A stretch of DNA of 64,000 bases from the NCBI RefSeq assembly GCF_002150505.1, contig NZ_MSSV01000006.1, positions 1 through 64,000 of the forward strand, written 5' to 3'. This DNA is from Algoriphagus ratkowskyi. GTDB lineage: Bacteria > Bacteroidota > Bacteroidia > Cytophagales > Cyclobacteriaceae. The notes under the pieces were generated by a model. That model saw nothing but the letters and a program-made list of their open reading frames with translations. It was not told where the DNA came from and searched no databases. Shown here piece by piece: positions 52,272 through 61,872 of the stretch. The position numbers and the translations under genes are program-made. Position 1 is the first letter of the stretch. Each line of letters opens with the position of its first letter.

Positions 52272-55200
52272 TTAGTCCGTTTTTGATGGATGGAAAGAAA
52301 AGATGCTTACAGTAGAATCATCCAAATATAATAGCATCATCCCATTGTTTGTCAATATTTTACGTATGTTCCCTCTGATATTTAAGCCACTTTGAGATTT
52401 AGGGGTGTTGGTAAATTCTCCGGCACCATTTCCCAGCAACACTACTCCGTGGCTAGCATCATATTTACCAAAATACAGTTTACCGTATCCCGTATTTCCT
52501 CCAAGTACCATATCCAAATTCCCATCCCCATTTACATCCATCGCTTCGGAGGCAAACACAGGAGAGAACTGCGTTTGAATAGGGAGCGCTTTTGACTCAA
52601 ATTTACCCGCTGCGTTTCTGACAAAATAAGTAGTCTCTAGGCGGTTAATGAAAATGGAATTTGCTCCCTCACGCTCTTGAGCAGTGAAAAGCTCATTCAT
52701 CTTCACGTTGGAGAAAGACTTGAAGTCTAAGTATCTTTTCTTAAGAAAAAGGACTTGGCCTAAAATCTCGTCCCTACTAGCTGCCGGATATTTTTCACCT
52801 TGAGTGAAATATCCTAGAAAAGCATCAATCGATCCATTTGAATCAAAATCCTTATAGAGAATTTCTGCTGATTGAGAGCTACTCGCTCTGATCTGTGAAT
52901 TTGTCCCGAGGTTTCCTGCCAAAATCTCCACATTTCCATCTCCATCCCAATCTGCTAAAGTCAAATTATTCCAGAATCCAAATTCATGCTTTTCGAAGAA
53001 ATTCAAGGTGGTTTCTTTCCATTTATTTTCTTGGAAAGAAAAAATCTGAATTGGCATTGCCTCCCCTAATAGGATCAATTCTGGCTTTCCATCTTTGTCC
53101 AAATCGGTCATCCCAGAATCGGTTAACATACCAAGATTGACGAAAGTTGGAGCAAGATCTTTTGTCTGATCAGAGAAATTCCCTTTGCCATCATTGATCC
53201 AGATCCTTGCGCCTAGAGAGGTGGGGAATTGTCCTGGGATTACTCTAGCACCTACGAACAAATCTGGAATGCCATCAAAATTGAAATCCCCAACTTTCAC
53301 AGTTCCTGTAGGGAATGCTTCATTTGGAAGTGCTTCTTTTGCTAAGATGAAATTACCTTTCCCGTCATTCAGATATAGCCGATCTCGCAGTGCATCATCG
53401 CCAAGATTGAATTCATACACTCCACCACTTGCCACATACAGATCTAAATATCCATCTCCATTAGCATCAAAAGAATTTGCATCCGAATCTTCGGAGTTAG
53501 CAGCTGAGGTAAAACTGCTCGATTTCTGCTTTACAAAAGTTCCATTTGAACTTTGGAAGTAAATAGAAGCTACAGCATTTGATCCAGCGCCAACAAACAA
53601 ATCTTCTCGTCCATCACCGTTTAAATCAGCGAGAACCATCGCTTTGCCATTTCCAGAAATAGGATTGATCAGTAGTGGTTGTCTTTTATAATCATTGAAC
53701 TGTCTGCCTTTTTCAGTAGCCAATCCAGCCTTCTCTGTCAACAAATAAGTAGTGGATTCTGGCTTAGGAATGGAAAAATTTGTAGCGTCACTTTCACTCA
53801 CATGCAAGGATTGATTTGCAGCAACATTATATTTCTTCGAAGTTTTTCCCCCAGGCCAAGTGATTATCAATGAGTCTATTTCTGAAAATTCACCGAGTCC
53901 AAAATGCAGGGTAGATGTCACCGACGACTGATATCCTCGATATGGGTTTTGCTCCAAAAATTGAATATTCGCTCCTGTGAAAATATTAACTTTGGCTCCA
54001 AAAGCAGAGGAGTTTGAACCTAGACCTGTAAGCTTCAACTTCAAATAATTCCCGCCATTTTGCTGAGCTGCTTGATTTTCATAGATCGAAGCCGGCGAGT
54101 TGATATTGTTGATGATAAGGTCTAAATCGCCGTCATTGTCGAGATCACTATAAGCTGCACCACTACTATTTGCAACCTGATTGATTCCCCAGGCTTTGGT
54201 TTGATTTTGAAAGGATAGGTTTGTTTTGTTTTGAAATATGTAATTCGTCAAATTAGATGAGGGCATGTTTTTTACTAAATTCAGCAAGTCCTCACGCTTT
54301 AATTGTCCTCCTGAGGTTTGAACATAATTGTCCATGTACTTCAAAAAATCCTGGTTGTTGTAATCACGTAAATAGCCGTTGGTGATGAAGAGGTCTTTCC
54401 AACCGTCATTATCAAAATCAGCAAAAAGTGAAGACCAACTCCAATCAGTATTGGATATTCCTGCTAGTTGTCCAATTTCCTGAAATGTGCCATCTCCTGA
54501 ATTTATATGTAGCATATTTCGCATGTACTGGTGGTGAAATCCTTTGCTTACATTCAGTTCAAAAAGCTCAAAATTATCCGGAGCAAGCAGAAGTTTTTGT
54601 CTTTCATTACCCTCAGGCAGCATGTCAAGCGTGAAGATGTCCACCAAACCATCGTTATTGATATCAGCAATATCGTTTCCCATAGAGAAATGAGAAGTGT
54701 GTCCTAGCCGCTCGAGGATTTCATCTTTGAATGTCCCGTCTTTCTGGTTTATGTACAGATAATCTGGCATAGAGTAATCATTGCCAACATAAATGTCCGG
54801 CCAACCATCCTGATTTACATCTGCTATGGCTAATCCAAGGCCATAAGAAAGGCTAGAGCTAGAAATTCCAGCTTTTTGGGTGATTTCTACAAATTTCCCG
54901 TTTTTATTTTCAAATAGCTGTGAACCAGCTTCATGTTTTTCCTTAAGTAGCACCTTTGTCAAATTCACATCCTGATTCTGGATGGACTTTGTATTGTGAT
55001 TTAGGATAAAAAGATCTAGATCTCCATCGAGATCAAAGTCAAAAAAGCTTGCTGAGGTGCTTGGAGAATTAGATGCTATTCCATATTCTTCGGCCATTTC
55101 CTTGAAAATAGGAACGCCATTTTCATCATTTCCCTGATTTACAAAAAGTTGATTTTTTCGCTTCTCAGGAGGTAAATTCCCTGAGTAACACTGATAGATG

Positions 55201-55622
55201 TCTAATTTATTATCACCATTTATATCGACCAACACAACACCCGTTTTCCAAGGCCCAGATCTTCCAAGTACTCCGGATGCATGAGCTGTTTCTTTGAATT
55301 TGAGGTCACCTTGATTAAGGTATAGTTGATTGCCACTTACATTGGCAGAAAAATAGATATCCTCCAGTCCATCACCGTTAAGATCTCCCACAGCTACACC
55401 GCCACCGTTGTAGAGGTACTCATACATGAGGACGTTTAGATTGAGGGTTTCTTCGATTTTATTGGAAAAAGTGATCCCCGTCTGTTCTGGAGCCAACAAA
55501 TTGAATAAAGGAGGAGTATTTGATTCGCTGAGGGATTCAGTATTTGCTATTTTATCCGACTCAGAGCAGGATATTGCAACCATACTGATTAACAAAGCTG
55601 AAAGTAGATTTCGGTAATGCAT
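52272..55622 (-). CDS. VCBS/FG-GAP repeat lipoprotein with ASPIC/UnbV domain
   Basis: A 1116-residue lipoprotein (ALLISMVAISC, Cys19). It has many FG-GAP/VCBS calcium-binding repeats of the type GDLNGDGLEDIYF, VDINGDNKLDIYQ, DFDLDGDLDLFIL, ADVNQDGWPDIYV, SDLDNDGDLDLII, spread over two propellers. Between them an ASPIC/UnbV segment has RGYQSSVTSTLHFGLG and SLIITWPGGKTSKKY near 570. This is the CRTAC1-like family, often found next to SusCD pairs in Bacteroidota; it probably binds or holds a ligand at the cell surface. It lies 65 bases after susD. Confidence 0.92.
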   Translation of the reverse strand: MHYRNLLSALLISMVAISCSESDKIANTESLSESNTPPLFNLLAPEQTGITFSNKIEETLNLNVLMYEYLYNGGGVAVGDLNGDGLEDIYFSANVSGNQLYLNQGDLKFKETAHASGVLGRSGPWKTGVVLVDINGDNKLDIYQCYSGNLPPEKRKNQLFVNQGNDENGVPIFKEMAEEYGIASNSPSTSASFFDFDLDGDLDLFILNHNTKSIQNQDVNLTKVLLKEKHEAGSQLFENKNGKFVEITQKAGISSSSLSYGLGLAIADVNQDGWPDIYVGNDYSMPDYLYINQKDGTFKDEILERLGHTSHFSMGNDIADINNDGLVDIFTLDMLPEGNERQKLLLAPDNFELFELNVSKGFHHQYMRNMLHINSGDGTFQEIGQLAGISNTDWSWSSLFADFDNDGWKDLFITNGYLRDYNNQDFLKYMDNYVQTSGGQLKREDLLNLVKNMPSSNLTNYIFQNKTNLSFQNQTKAWGINQVANSSGAAYSDLDNDGDLDLIINNINSPASIYENQAAQQNGGNYLKLKLTGLGSNSSAFGAKVNIFTGANIQFLEQNPYRGYQSSVTSTLHFGLGEFSEIDSLIITWPGGKTSKKYNVAANQSLHVSESDATNFSIPKPESTTYLLTEKAGLATEKGRQFNDYKRQPLLINPISGNGKAMVLADLNGDGREDLFVGAGSNAVASIYFQSSNGTFVKQKSSSFTSAANSEDSDANSFDANGDGYLDLYVASGGVYEFNLGDDALRDRLYLNDGKGNFILAKEALPNEAFPTGTVKVGDFNFDGIPDLFVGARVIPGQFPTSLGARIWINDGKGNFSDQTKDLAPTFVNLGMLTDSGMTDLDKDGKPELILLGEAMPIQIFSFQENKWKETTLNFFEKHEFGFWNNLTLADWDGDGNVEILAGNLGTNSQIRASSSQSAEILYKDFDSNGSIDAFLGYFTQGEKYPAASRDEILGQVLFLKKRYLDFKSFSNVKMNELFTAQEREGANSIFINRLETTYFVRNAAGKFESKALPIQTQFSPVFASEAMDVNGDGNLDMVLGGNTGYGKLYFGKYDASHGVVLLGNGAGEFTNTPKSQSGLNIRGNIRKILTNNGMMLLYLDDSTVSIFSFHPSKTD

Positions 55623-55687
55623 AATTTAAAATAATCTAAGCCACCCCAAATGGAATGGCTTAGATCAAATTTATAAGAATACTCGCT

Positions 55688-57547
55688 TTATTCTATTCCA
55701 GGATTCTGGACAAGGTTAGAATTTCTGTTAATCTCATCTCTATGAATTGGGACGAAATACATTTTATCCAACCAAGTTCTATTTTCTTTTCCTGGATCAA
55801 TAGGAAGAACTTTGTAAACATAGTTGTATATCGTAGGATCATAGCGATAAGTAGCAAGCGTCTTTCCTGGTTTAAATGTACCAGTGATATTTATGATATT
55901 CGCTTTACGACCCAAAGTCTCATTTGCTATCATCCAACGACGTGTATCATGGTATCTTTGCTCCTCGTAAGCCATTTCAATACGTCTTTCATTTCGGTAA
56001 GCTTGTTTCAGAGCATCTCCTGTAGCAGTGACAGCTGGCTGACCTACTCTAAATCTTATTTGATTCAACCAAGCTTTAGCTTCAGCTTCCTGACCAAGTT
56101 CGATAGAAGCCTCTACATAATTTAATACAGCCTCCGTATAGCGTAAAATAGGCCAAGGAATTTGTTGCCATGTATTCTGATCAACGATTGCTGAGCTTGG
56201 ATCAGTGAATTTTCTGATATAGTATCCTGTGTAACTGCCATTCCAATCCTCTATAGGACTATTTCTAGTGTCTAGACCGAAATGAGTTTCTACAGATCCA
56301 GAGCTATTAGTTTTCTCATACGTACCTGATTGAATTTGACCCAAAGGATCTCTAGACTGGTTGGCAGAGGATCTAGGTTTCCACTGAGATCCGTCGTACA
56401 GGATAGATGCGTAAAAACGAGCATCTCTGTTTTCATAAGGAGCAGCTGCATGCACAGGATTATTCCAGTCAAACTTGGTTCCATCCATCATTTCATAGTC
56501 GTCTACTAGCAATTGTATTGGGCTATTTCCGGCCCAGTTATTATAGCCATTAGGACCATTGAAAAGACCTTGACGTCCACCATTTTCTTGTTTAGCATTT
56601 ATAAAATACCTCGCCATGATCAACTCTTTTTCTCCACCATTTCTAGATAGAGAGTTGTTCATGTAGTTGGTGATGCCTTCTGCGTGTGAAACAGGCGCAG
56701 AAAGACCGTACAAATTACCAGATCCTTTTGATATCACAGCCAAAGCAGCTGCTTGAGCTTTCTGCCATCTTTCAGTTCTGTTCCCGCTAGTATAAGCTAT
56801 CAACTCTAAATTTTTGTAACCAGCTAGAGTTGCAGACTTGCTTGATGCTGTAGGGCCATCATGGAGATCACTAGCTGCATATAATAGCACTCGTGACTTT
56901 AACGCCAGAGCTGCTTTTTCACTAGCTCTACCTGCAGCCATACTTTTTCCGGCCAGCAAAGTAGCAGAAGCATCCAAATCTGCAACTATGAAATTAACAA
57001 CTTCCTCATAAGTAGCTCTTGGTGCCTCATAAGTTTCCTCGCCTAATCCATAAGGACGATCAACTAAAGGAACCCCGCCATAATACCTTAGTAATTGCTG
57101 GTAATAATAAGCCCTCATAAATTTGGCTTCACCTAGCAGTTTGTCTACAACTCCGCCATCATTTGGAAATTTTGGATCTGAGAGATTTTGGATTGCTATG
57201 TTTGTTCTACGAATGAAGCTATACATATTGCTCCAACTGTAAGTGTTGTTAACCCAACCTAGGTCAGCTGAGTTTACTCTAGACTCTGTCACAGTCGTAA
57301 TACCACGTCCAGGGTGAGTAAACATAGCCTCATCAGTCAGAGAAGCAAGCATCTGCTCGTCAAATCCTCCATTACCAAATCCTTGGTAAGAACCAGTCAC
57401 AAATGCCTCTGCTAATGCAGGGTCAGACCATACGGCTGATTCTGAGATTTCAGTTAATGGTTCTGTGTTAAGGAAATCACTATTACAGCTGGCAATAGTT
57501 AAGCTTGCCGCTGCTAGTATTATTAAGTGTTTTATATTTCTTTTCAT
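55688..57547 (-). CDS. SusD/RagB family surface lipoprotein
   Basis: A 619-residue nutrient-binding lipoprotein that caps the SusC channel. Signal LIILAAASLTIASC (Cys21). SusD-like N-terminal region FLNTEPLTEISESAVWSDP, TPR-like helices (EAKFMRAYYYQQLLRYYGGVPLVD) and the C-terminal SusD signature with RNERRIEMAYEEQRYHDTRRW. The length is typical. The start is 13 bases after the susC stop, so the two are co-transcribed and partner proteins. The ligand cannot be inferred from sequence. Confidence 0.96.
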   Translation of the reverse strand: MKRNIKHLIILAAASLTIASCNSDFLNTEPLTEISESAVWSDPALAEAFVTGSYQGFGNGGFDEQMLASLTDEAMFTHPGRGITTVTESRVNSADLGWVNNTYSWSNMYSFIRRTNIAIQNLSDPKFPNDGGVVDKLLGEAKFMRAYYYQQLLRYYGGVPLVDRPYGLGEETYEAPRATYEEVVNFIVADLDASATLLAGKSMAAGRASEKAALALKSRVLLYAASDLHDGPTASSKSATLAGYKNLELIAYTSGNRTERWQKAQAAALAVISKGSGNLYGLSAPVSHAEGITNYMNNSLSRNGGEKELIMARYFINAKQENGGRQGLFNGPNGYNNWAGNSPIQLLVDDYEMMDGTKFDWNNPVHAAAPYENRDARFYASILYDGSQWKPRSSANQSRDPLGQIQSGTYEKTNSSGSVETHFGLDTRNSPIEDWNGSYTGYYIRKFTDPSSAIVDQNTWQQIPWPILRYTEAVLNYVEASIELGQEAEAKAWLNQIRFRVGQPAVTATGDALKQAYRNERRIEMAYEEQRYHDTRRWMIANETLGRKANIINITGTFKPGKTLATYRYDPTIYNYVYKVLPIDPGKENRTWLDKMYFVPIHRDEINRNSNLVQNPGIE

Positions 57548-57559
57548 TTTTTGTGTTTT

Positions 57560-60500
57560 TTAGAATGAAACAGAAAGACCAGTGTTCAGCACCCTAGCTT
57601 GAGGATAATACTGCCCAGTAGCAGCGTCAGACTCAGGATCATACACTTTCGTCTTACTCCATGTGATTAGATTAAGTCCATTCACATAAAAACGTGCATT
57701 TTTGATTCCAATTCTCTCGGTAATACTCGAAGGAATATTGTATCCAATCTCTACGTTCTTCAATCTCAAGTAATCAGAACTTCTAAACCAATAATCGTTT
57801 CCTGAAGAATAGTACTGATCATTTCTATTCGCAAGTCTTGGATCTACACTGCTCGGATTATCAATAGTCCATCTATTATCATAGACGTCAGATAGGAAAT
57901 TACCGATATTACCAGACTCTCCCGCACTAATGTACTGTCTCGCTCCGGCTGCACCTTGTACCAAGATAGATAGATCTAAACCTTTCCAGTTTGCAGTAAA
58001 GTTGACACCGCCTTGGAAAGTTGGGATTGTATTTTGGTCTAAACGAACTCTATCGTCAGGAGTAATTTTACCGTCACCATTGTAATCCTTATACTTCATA
58101 TCACCTGGACGTAAAGTATTGGTGATCGCTTTATAATCTAACGTTTCAGCATCGATTGATTGTTGATCAGGGAATACCCCATCATACTGATAAACTAAGC
58201 CGGTATTCATAGGTCTTCCAGTTGACATTTGCCATTCTGGAGCTCCTGGTGATTCATCCCAGAATAGTATATTATTCTTGGCATAGCCACCATTTACGCT
58301 AGCAGAATACTGAAATTCACCTTTGCCTCCTCTTATACCGATGTTTAAGTCAAACCCTTTGTTTTCTACCTCACCAATGTTCTCTGCAGGAAGGTTAAGT
58401 CCAGTAGACTGAGGGACAGAAGCATTTCTTTGCCACAGGATATTTGTACGCTTGTTATAGAATAAATCAAATTCGAAGAACATCTTACCTTGAAGAAACT
58501 GACCTTCAAATCCTAAGTTGGAATTGTTTGCAATTTCCCAAGTAATAGCTTCATTAGGAACTCTTGTTTCGAATAACGTTTTAGTCTCAGATCCACCAAT
58601 GATGTACGAGTTAAATCCGTAGGTAGATAGGTATTGGTATTCTAATAAACTACCTCCACCATACGCAATCTGATCATTACCTAACTGACCCCAAGAACCT
58701 CTGATTTTGAAGAAGTCAAAGGTCTTACCCAATGAATTTTTCCAAAAACTCTCTTCAGAAACAACCCATCCTAACATCAAGCCTGGGAAGAAACCAAATC
58801 TAGTATCCTCAGGGAAGATGTAAGATCCATCGTATCTCCAAAGGAATTCAGCTAAATATTTCTCTTTGTAGTTGTATGCAACTCTACCGAAATAATTCAA
58901 ACGAGCTCTGTTAAATGCTCCACCACCGTTATCTTTTTGAAGGTCACCACCAGCAAACATTTGATCGATTGCAGTTGAAATAAAGAATCTTCTATAAGCA
59001 TTGAAATTATTACCTTCAATAGTCTCACGGTTTACACCCGCTACTATGTTTAAGCTGTGAATGTCATTGAACTTCTTATCGTAATTGAGGACCCCGCCTA
59101 ATAATACATTCAATTGTTGCTCAGTAGATTCTCTCAAGTTTGGCTCAGCAGGACCTCTTTTGCTTGGAACCAGTACTGGTGTAACACCATCAGCTTCAAA
59201 ACCACTTCCTTTTTGATACAAAGTCCAAGGAATCTGCCAAGTTTTGGTGGCCTGTATATACTTATCAACTGCTGCAGTTCCAGTAAATTTCAAACCTTCT
59301 ACTCCAGGTATTTTGATTTCCAAAGTACCTGTAGTCTGAATGTAGTCTCTCTTATCTTTACCGTATCCAGATAGATCAGTTGTAATCACAACTGGATTTT
59401 CACCGTTTTCGATATCAGGACCTGGTAATCCATTTGGCCAATATGCTGGCTGATTTGGCTTACCTCTCATTTGCATACGGAAGATTGCATTTACACTTCT
59501 AGTTGGTGAAGATCTCAGCTCTTCCCTTGCTAATATGCCGATACCTACTTTTACATACTTATTTACATTTGCATCCAAATTGATACGGAAATCGTATTGT
59601 TTATAGCCTGTAGCAGAATTCTTGTAGTATCCATCTTGATCTTGATAGCCTAGGGAAGTTAAGTATTTCACATCCTCACTACCTCCTACCAGCTGCAGAT
59701 TATACATGCTTTGAGGAGACCAGGTTTTAAGTGTCTCGCCATACCAGTCGGTGTCAGGATAGTTCCATTGATCAGTACCGTTTTGGTACAACTCTATTTC
59801 ATCAGGAGAATATGGTGCTTTTCTTACCTGACCATTTGGCCGAGTGTATAGTCCATTTTGCTTATAAGCTGCATTGGCTGCTGCCCATTCTGAAGTAGGA
59901 AGCGCATAAATATCTAATTCATTCAGCGAATTTGCATATTCTGCAGAATTAGCCAAAGCAGGAAGCAATGCGGGCTGAGCCCAACCCTGATTTACTTGAA
60001 AGGTCAACTCAGGAGCACCTACTGAACCTCTTTTAGTAGTTACAAGGATTACACCGTTTGCAGCTCTTGATCCATAGATCGCTGCAGAGGCATCCTTCAA
60101 TACAGAGATACTTTCGATATCATTAGGATTAATTCGATCCAAACCACCCGCTCTTGCAGGAATACCATCGATTACTATCAAAGCACTGTTGTTACCAAGT
60201 GTATTAGATCCACGAATTCGAATACTTGATCCGTCATTACCAGGCTCACCGCTTCTATTGACTGCTACTACACCCGCCATACGACCGGCAATTGAGTTTG
60301 AAAGATTCAAAGCAGGTGACTTGGTTAGTTCCTTACCTTTTACAGAAGATACTGCTCCTGTAATTGTTTCCTTTTTCTGCTCACCATAACCTACTACAAT
60401 CACTTCTTCTAGTGATTTAGTATCTGGTAGTAAGGTGAGATCAAAAGTAGTTTTAGACCCAACTACAACTTCCATCTGAGTAAAACCAATAAATGATAAT

Positions 60501-60739
60501 ACTAGGACATCCGTTGGACCAGAAACATTAAGTGAAAATTTACCGTCAATATCTGTGACAGTTCCATTTGTTGTGCCTTTCACGAGGATAGAGGCACCTG
60601 GCAAAGGTAAATTGTCCTCTCCAGAAATTACTACACCAGACACCTCCCGGGTCTGTGCTAGTGCTGTGCTAAACAGTCCAAGACATAAAATTAATGTCAT
60701 GCTGAATAGCTTTAAATGAGTAAAGTTTCTCATTGGCAT
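57560..60739 (-). CDS. SusC/RagA family TonB-linked outer membrane transporter
   Basis: A 1059-residue TonB-dependent transporter. A signal peptide (LILCLGLFSTALA) is followed by a carboxypeptidase-regulatory-like domain (VSGVVISGEDNLPLPGASI, 34-110). The SusC TonB-box area SLEEVIVVGYGEQKKETITG comes near 121, then the plug with IRIRGSNTLGNNSALIVIDG and SISVLKDASAAIYGSRAANGVI. A 22-strand barrel makes up the rest. It starts at 60739 (ATG; the ATG at 60733 is an alternative). No anti-sigma/ECF or hybrid two-component gene is adjacent, and the 205 bases upstream show no exact -7 box. Confidence 0.97.
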   Translation of the reverse strand: MPMRNFTHLKLFSMTLILCLGLFSTALAQTREVSGVVISGEDNLPLPGASILVKGTTNGTVTDIDGKFSLNVSGPTDVLVLSFIGFTQMEVVVGSKTTFDLTLLPDTKSLEEVIVVGYGEQKKETITGAVSSVKGKELTKSPALNLSNSIAGRMAGVVAVNRSGEPGNDGSSIRIRGSNTLGNNSALIVIDGIPARAGGLDRINPNDIESISVLKDASAAIYGSRAANGVILVTTKRGSVGAPELTFQVNQGWAQPALLPALANSAEYANSLNELDIYALPTSEWAAANAAYKQNGLYTRPNGQVRKAPYSPDEIELYQNGTDQWNYPDTDWYGETLKTWSPQSMYNLQLVGGSEDVKYLTSLGYQDQDGYYKNSATGYKQYDFRINLDANVNKYVKVGIGILAREELRSSPTRSVNAIFRMQMRGKPNQPAYWPNGLPGPDIENGENPVVITTDLSGYGKDKRDYIQTTGTLEIKIPGVEGLKFTGTAAVDKYIQATKTWQIPWTLYQKGSGFEADGVTPVLVPSKRGPAEPNLRESTEQQLNVLLGGVLNYDKKFNDIHSLNIVAGVNRETIEGNNFNAYRRFFISTAIDQMFAGGDLQKDNGGGAFNRARLNYFGRVAYNYKEKYLAEFLWRYDGSYIFPEDTRFGFFPGLMLGWVVSEESFWKNSLGKTFDFFKIRGSWGQLGNDQIAYGGGSLLEYQYLSTYGFNSYIIGGSETKTLFETRVPNEAITWEIANNSNLGFEGQFLQGKMFFEFDLFYNKRTNILWQRNASVPQSTGLNLPAENIGEVENKGFDLNIGIRGGKGEFQYSASVNGGYAKNNILFWDESPGAPEWQMSTGRPMNTGLVYQYDGVFPDQQSIDAETLDYKAITNTLRPGDMKYKDYNGDGKITPDDRVRLDQNTIPTFQGGVNFTANWKGLDLSILVQGAAGARQYISAGESGNIGNFLSDVYDNRWTIDNPSSVDPRLANRNDQYYSSGNDYWFRSSDYLRLKNVEIGYNIPSSITERIGIKNARFYVNGLNLITWSKTKVYDPESDAATGQYYPQARVLNTGLSVSF

Positions 60740-60935
60740 AGGGGTTTATTAGGTAATTAATAAAATTTAACAATCTAATGTCCCTCTATGCATTTGTAAA
60801 AGCAAACTGTTTCAGTGAATAATTTCCTCAACCTTCACATATAAGTCCATTTTCTTTTGTCTAAACAGCAAAAAATAGATTATTCTTAGAGTGGTTGGAC
60901 AATTTGGCGAATTTGATGGGTTTCATTAAATTAAA

Positions 60936-60976
60936 AAAAATAGAAAACGATTCAATTGTGCAATTCAATCGTTTTT
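60936..60976 (-). terminator. Terminator of the DUF3365 gene
   Basis: A long stem AAAACGATT / AATCGTTTT with an inner AATTG / CAATT around a two-base loop; on the minus strand it is followed by a T-rich stretch. It overlaps the stop codon of the DUF3365 gene and separates it from the susC operon. Confidence 0.75.
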
Positions 60977-61626
60977 TATAATCGATTGACTACCGATTTT
61001 TTTGGAAGTCTTAAAGACCACATTCCCCTCAAATCTCCCACATTAAAATCTCTTGCCATATCCTCAGAATAAATGGAATCTATCTTACTTAATACGGATG
61101 CTTCTATTTCATTTGAACTTCCATGACATGCCAAACAAAATTCTGAAGAAATAACAATTGCCTTTGTATACAGCAAAATCTCTCCACCCTCGATTTTTTG
61201 GATATTGGGATTATTTTCTATTCCGTTTTCTGCATTATATTGGTAAGCTTCTAGAATTGGCAACTCTTCTTCTGTAGGTAAATTAGCTTGGTTCCTGGCT
61301 TTAGTTGAAGTTCGTCTGATTGATACTCCATATTTATCACTTAGGTCTTTTACTATTGGACCAGCATTTACATCACAAAATGCTACAGCGCCAAAAGTAC
61401 CCTTTTCGGATACGGCCTGATGTAGACTTTCCATCAGCTTCTGCTGAGCTTCACTACTAATTGAGTCTCCCCAGATCATAGCCTCTTGGGTGATGTCGGA
61501 ATCAGAAAGCTTCTTAGCTTCCATAGAGCTATTCACTTCATCAAACACACTTTTAGAAATTCGCTCTTGTGGTCCACATGCAATCAGAAGAAAAGAAAAA
61601 ATTAGAAAATTTAGGAGTTGCTTCAT
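60976..61626 (-). CDS. DUF3365-type haem-binding lipoprotein
   Basis: A 216-residue lipoprotein (FLIFSFLLIAC, Cys17). It matches the Tll0287-like/DUF3365 family: AFCDVNAGPIVKDLSDKYGVSIRRTSTKARN near 100, ending in a single c-type haem motif CLACH near 166 and LRGMWSLRLPKK at the end. Such proteins are periplasmic sensors or electron carriers, often the sensing part of signalling proteins, but here the domain stands alone. It starts at the ATG at 61626 and is probably transcribed on its own. Confidence 0.85.
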   Translation of the reverse strand: MKQLLNFLIFSFLLIACGPQERISKSVFDEVNSSMEAKKLSDSDITQEAMIWGDSISSEAQQKLMESLHQAVSEKGTFGAVAFCDVNAGPIVKDLSDKYGVSIRRTSTKARNQANLPTEEELPILEAYQYNAENGIENNPNIQKIEGGEILLYTKAIVISSEFCLACHGSSNEIEASVLSKIDSIYSEDMARDFNVGDLRGMWSLRLPKKSVVNRL

Positions 61627-61830
61627 GAGGAGAGGTAGGTATTACTAGATAAAACTACTAATTAGAATGTCTGAATGTTTCTTTTTGCTTGATTTTACCA
61701 AATATAAAAGGCCAAAGTTGGATGCTTTTACTTTATTCAATGAAGCAGCAATAAGATGATTCCTTAAATAATTAATGCCTAATAATTAAATATGCTAGAT
61801 TAAGGCATAACTCTTAGGAAATATTATCCT

Positions 61831-61860
61831 TTTGAGAAGACTTGAAATAACTTATTTTTG
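61831..61860 (+). promoter_or_regulatory. Bacteroidota promoter: TTTG-N18-TATTTTTG
   Basis: A -33 element TTTG (61831-61834), an 18-base spacer and a -7 box TATTTTTG (61853-61860), the best full promoter in the window. The expected transcription start is near 61866, so the leader of the next gene is about 7-13 bases. Confidence 0.65.
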
Positions 61861-61872
61861 TTTACTTCAACT

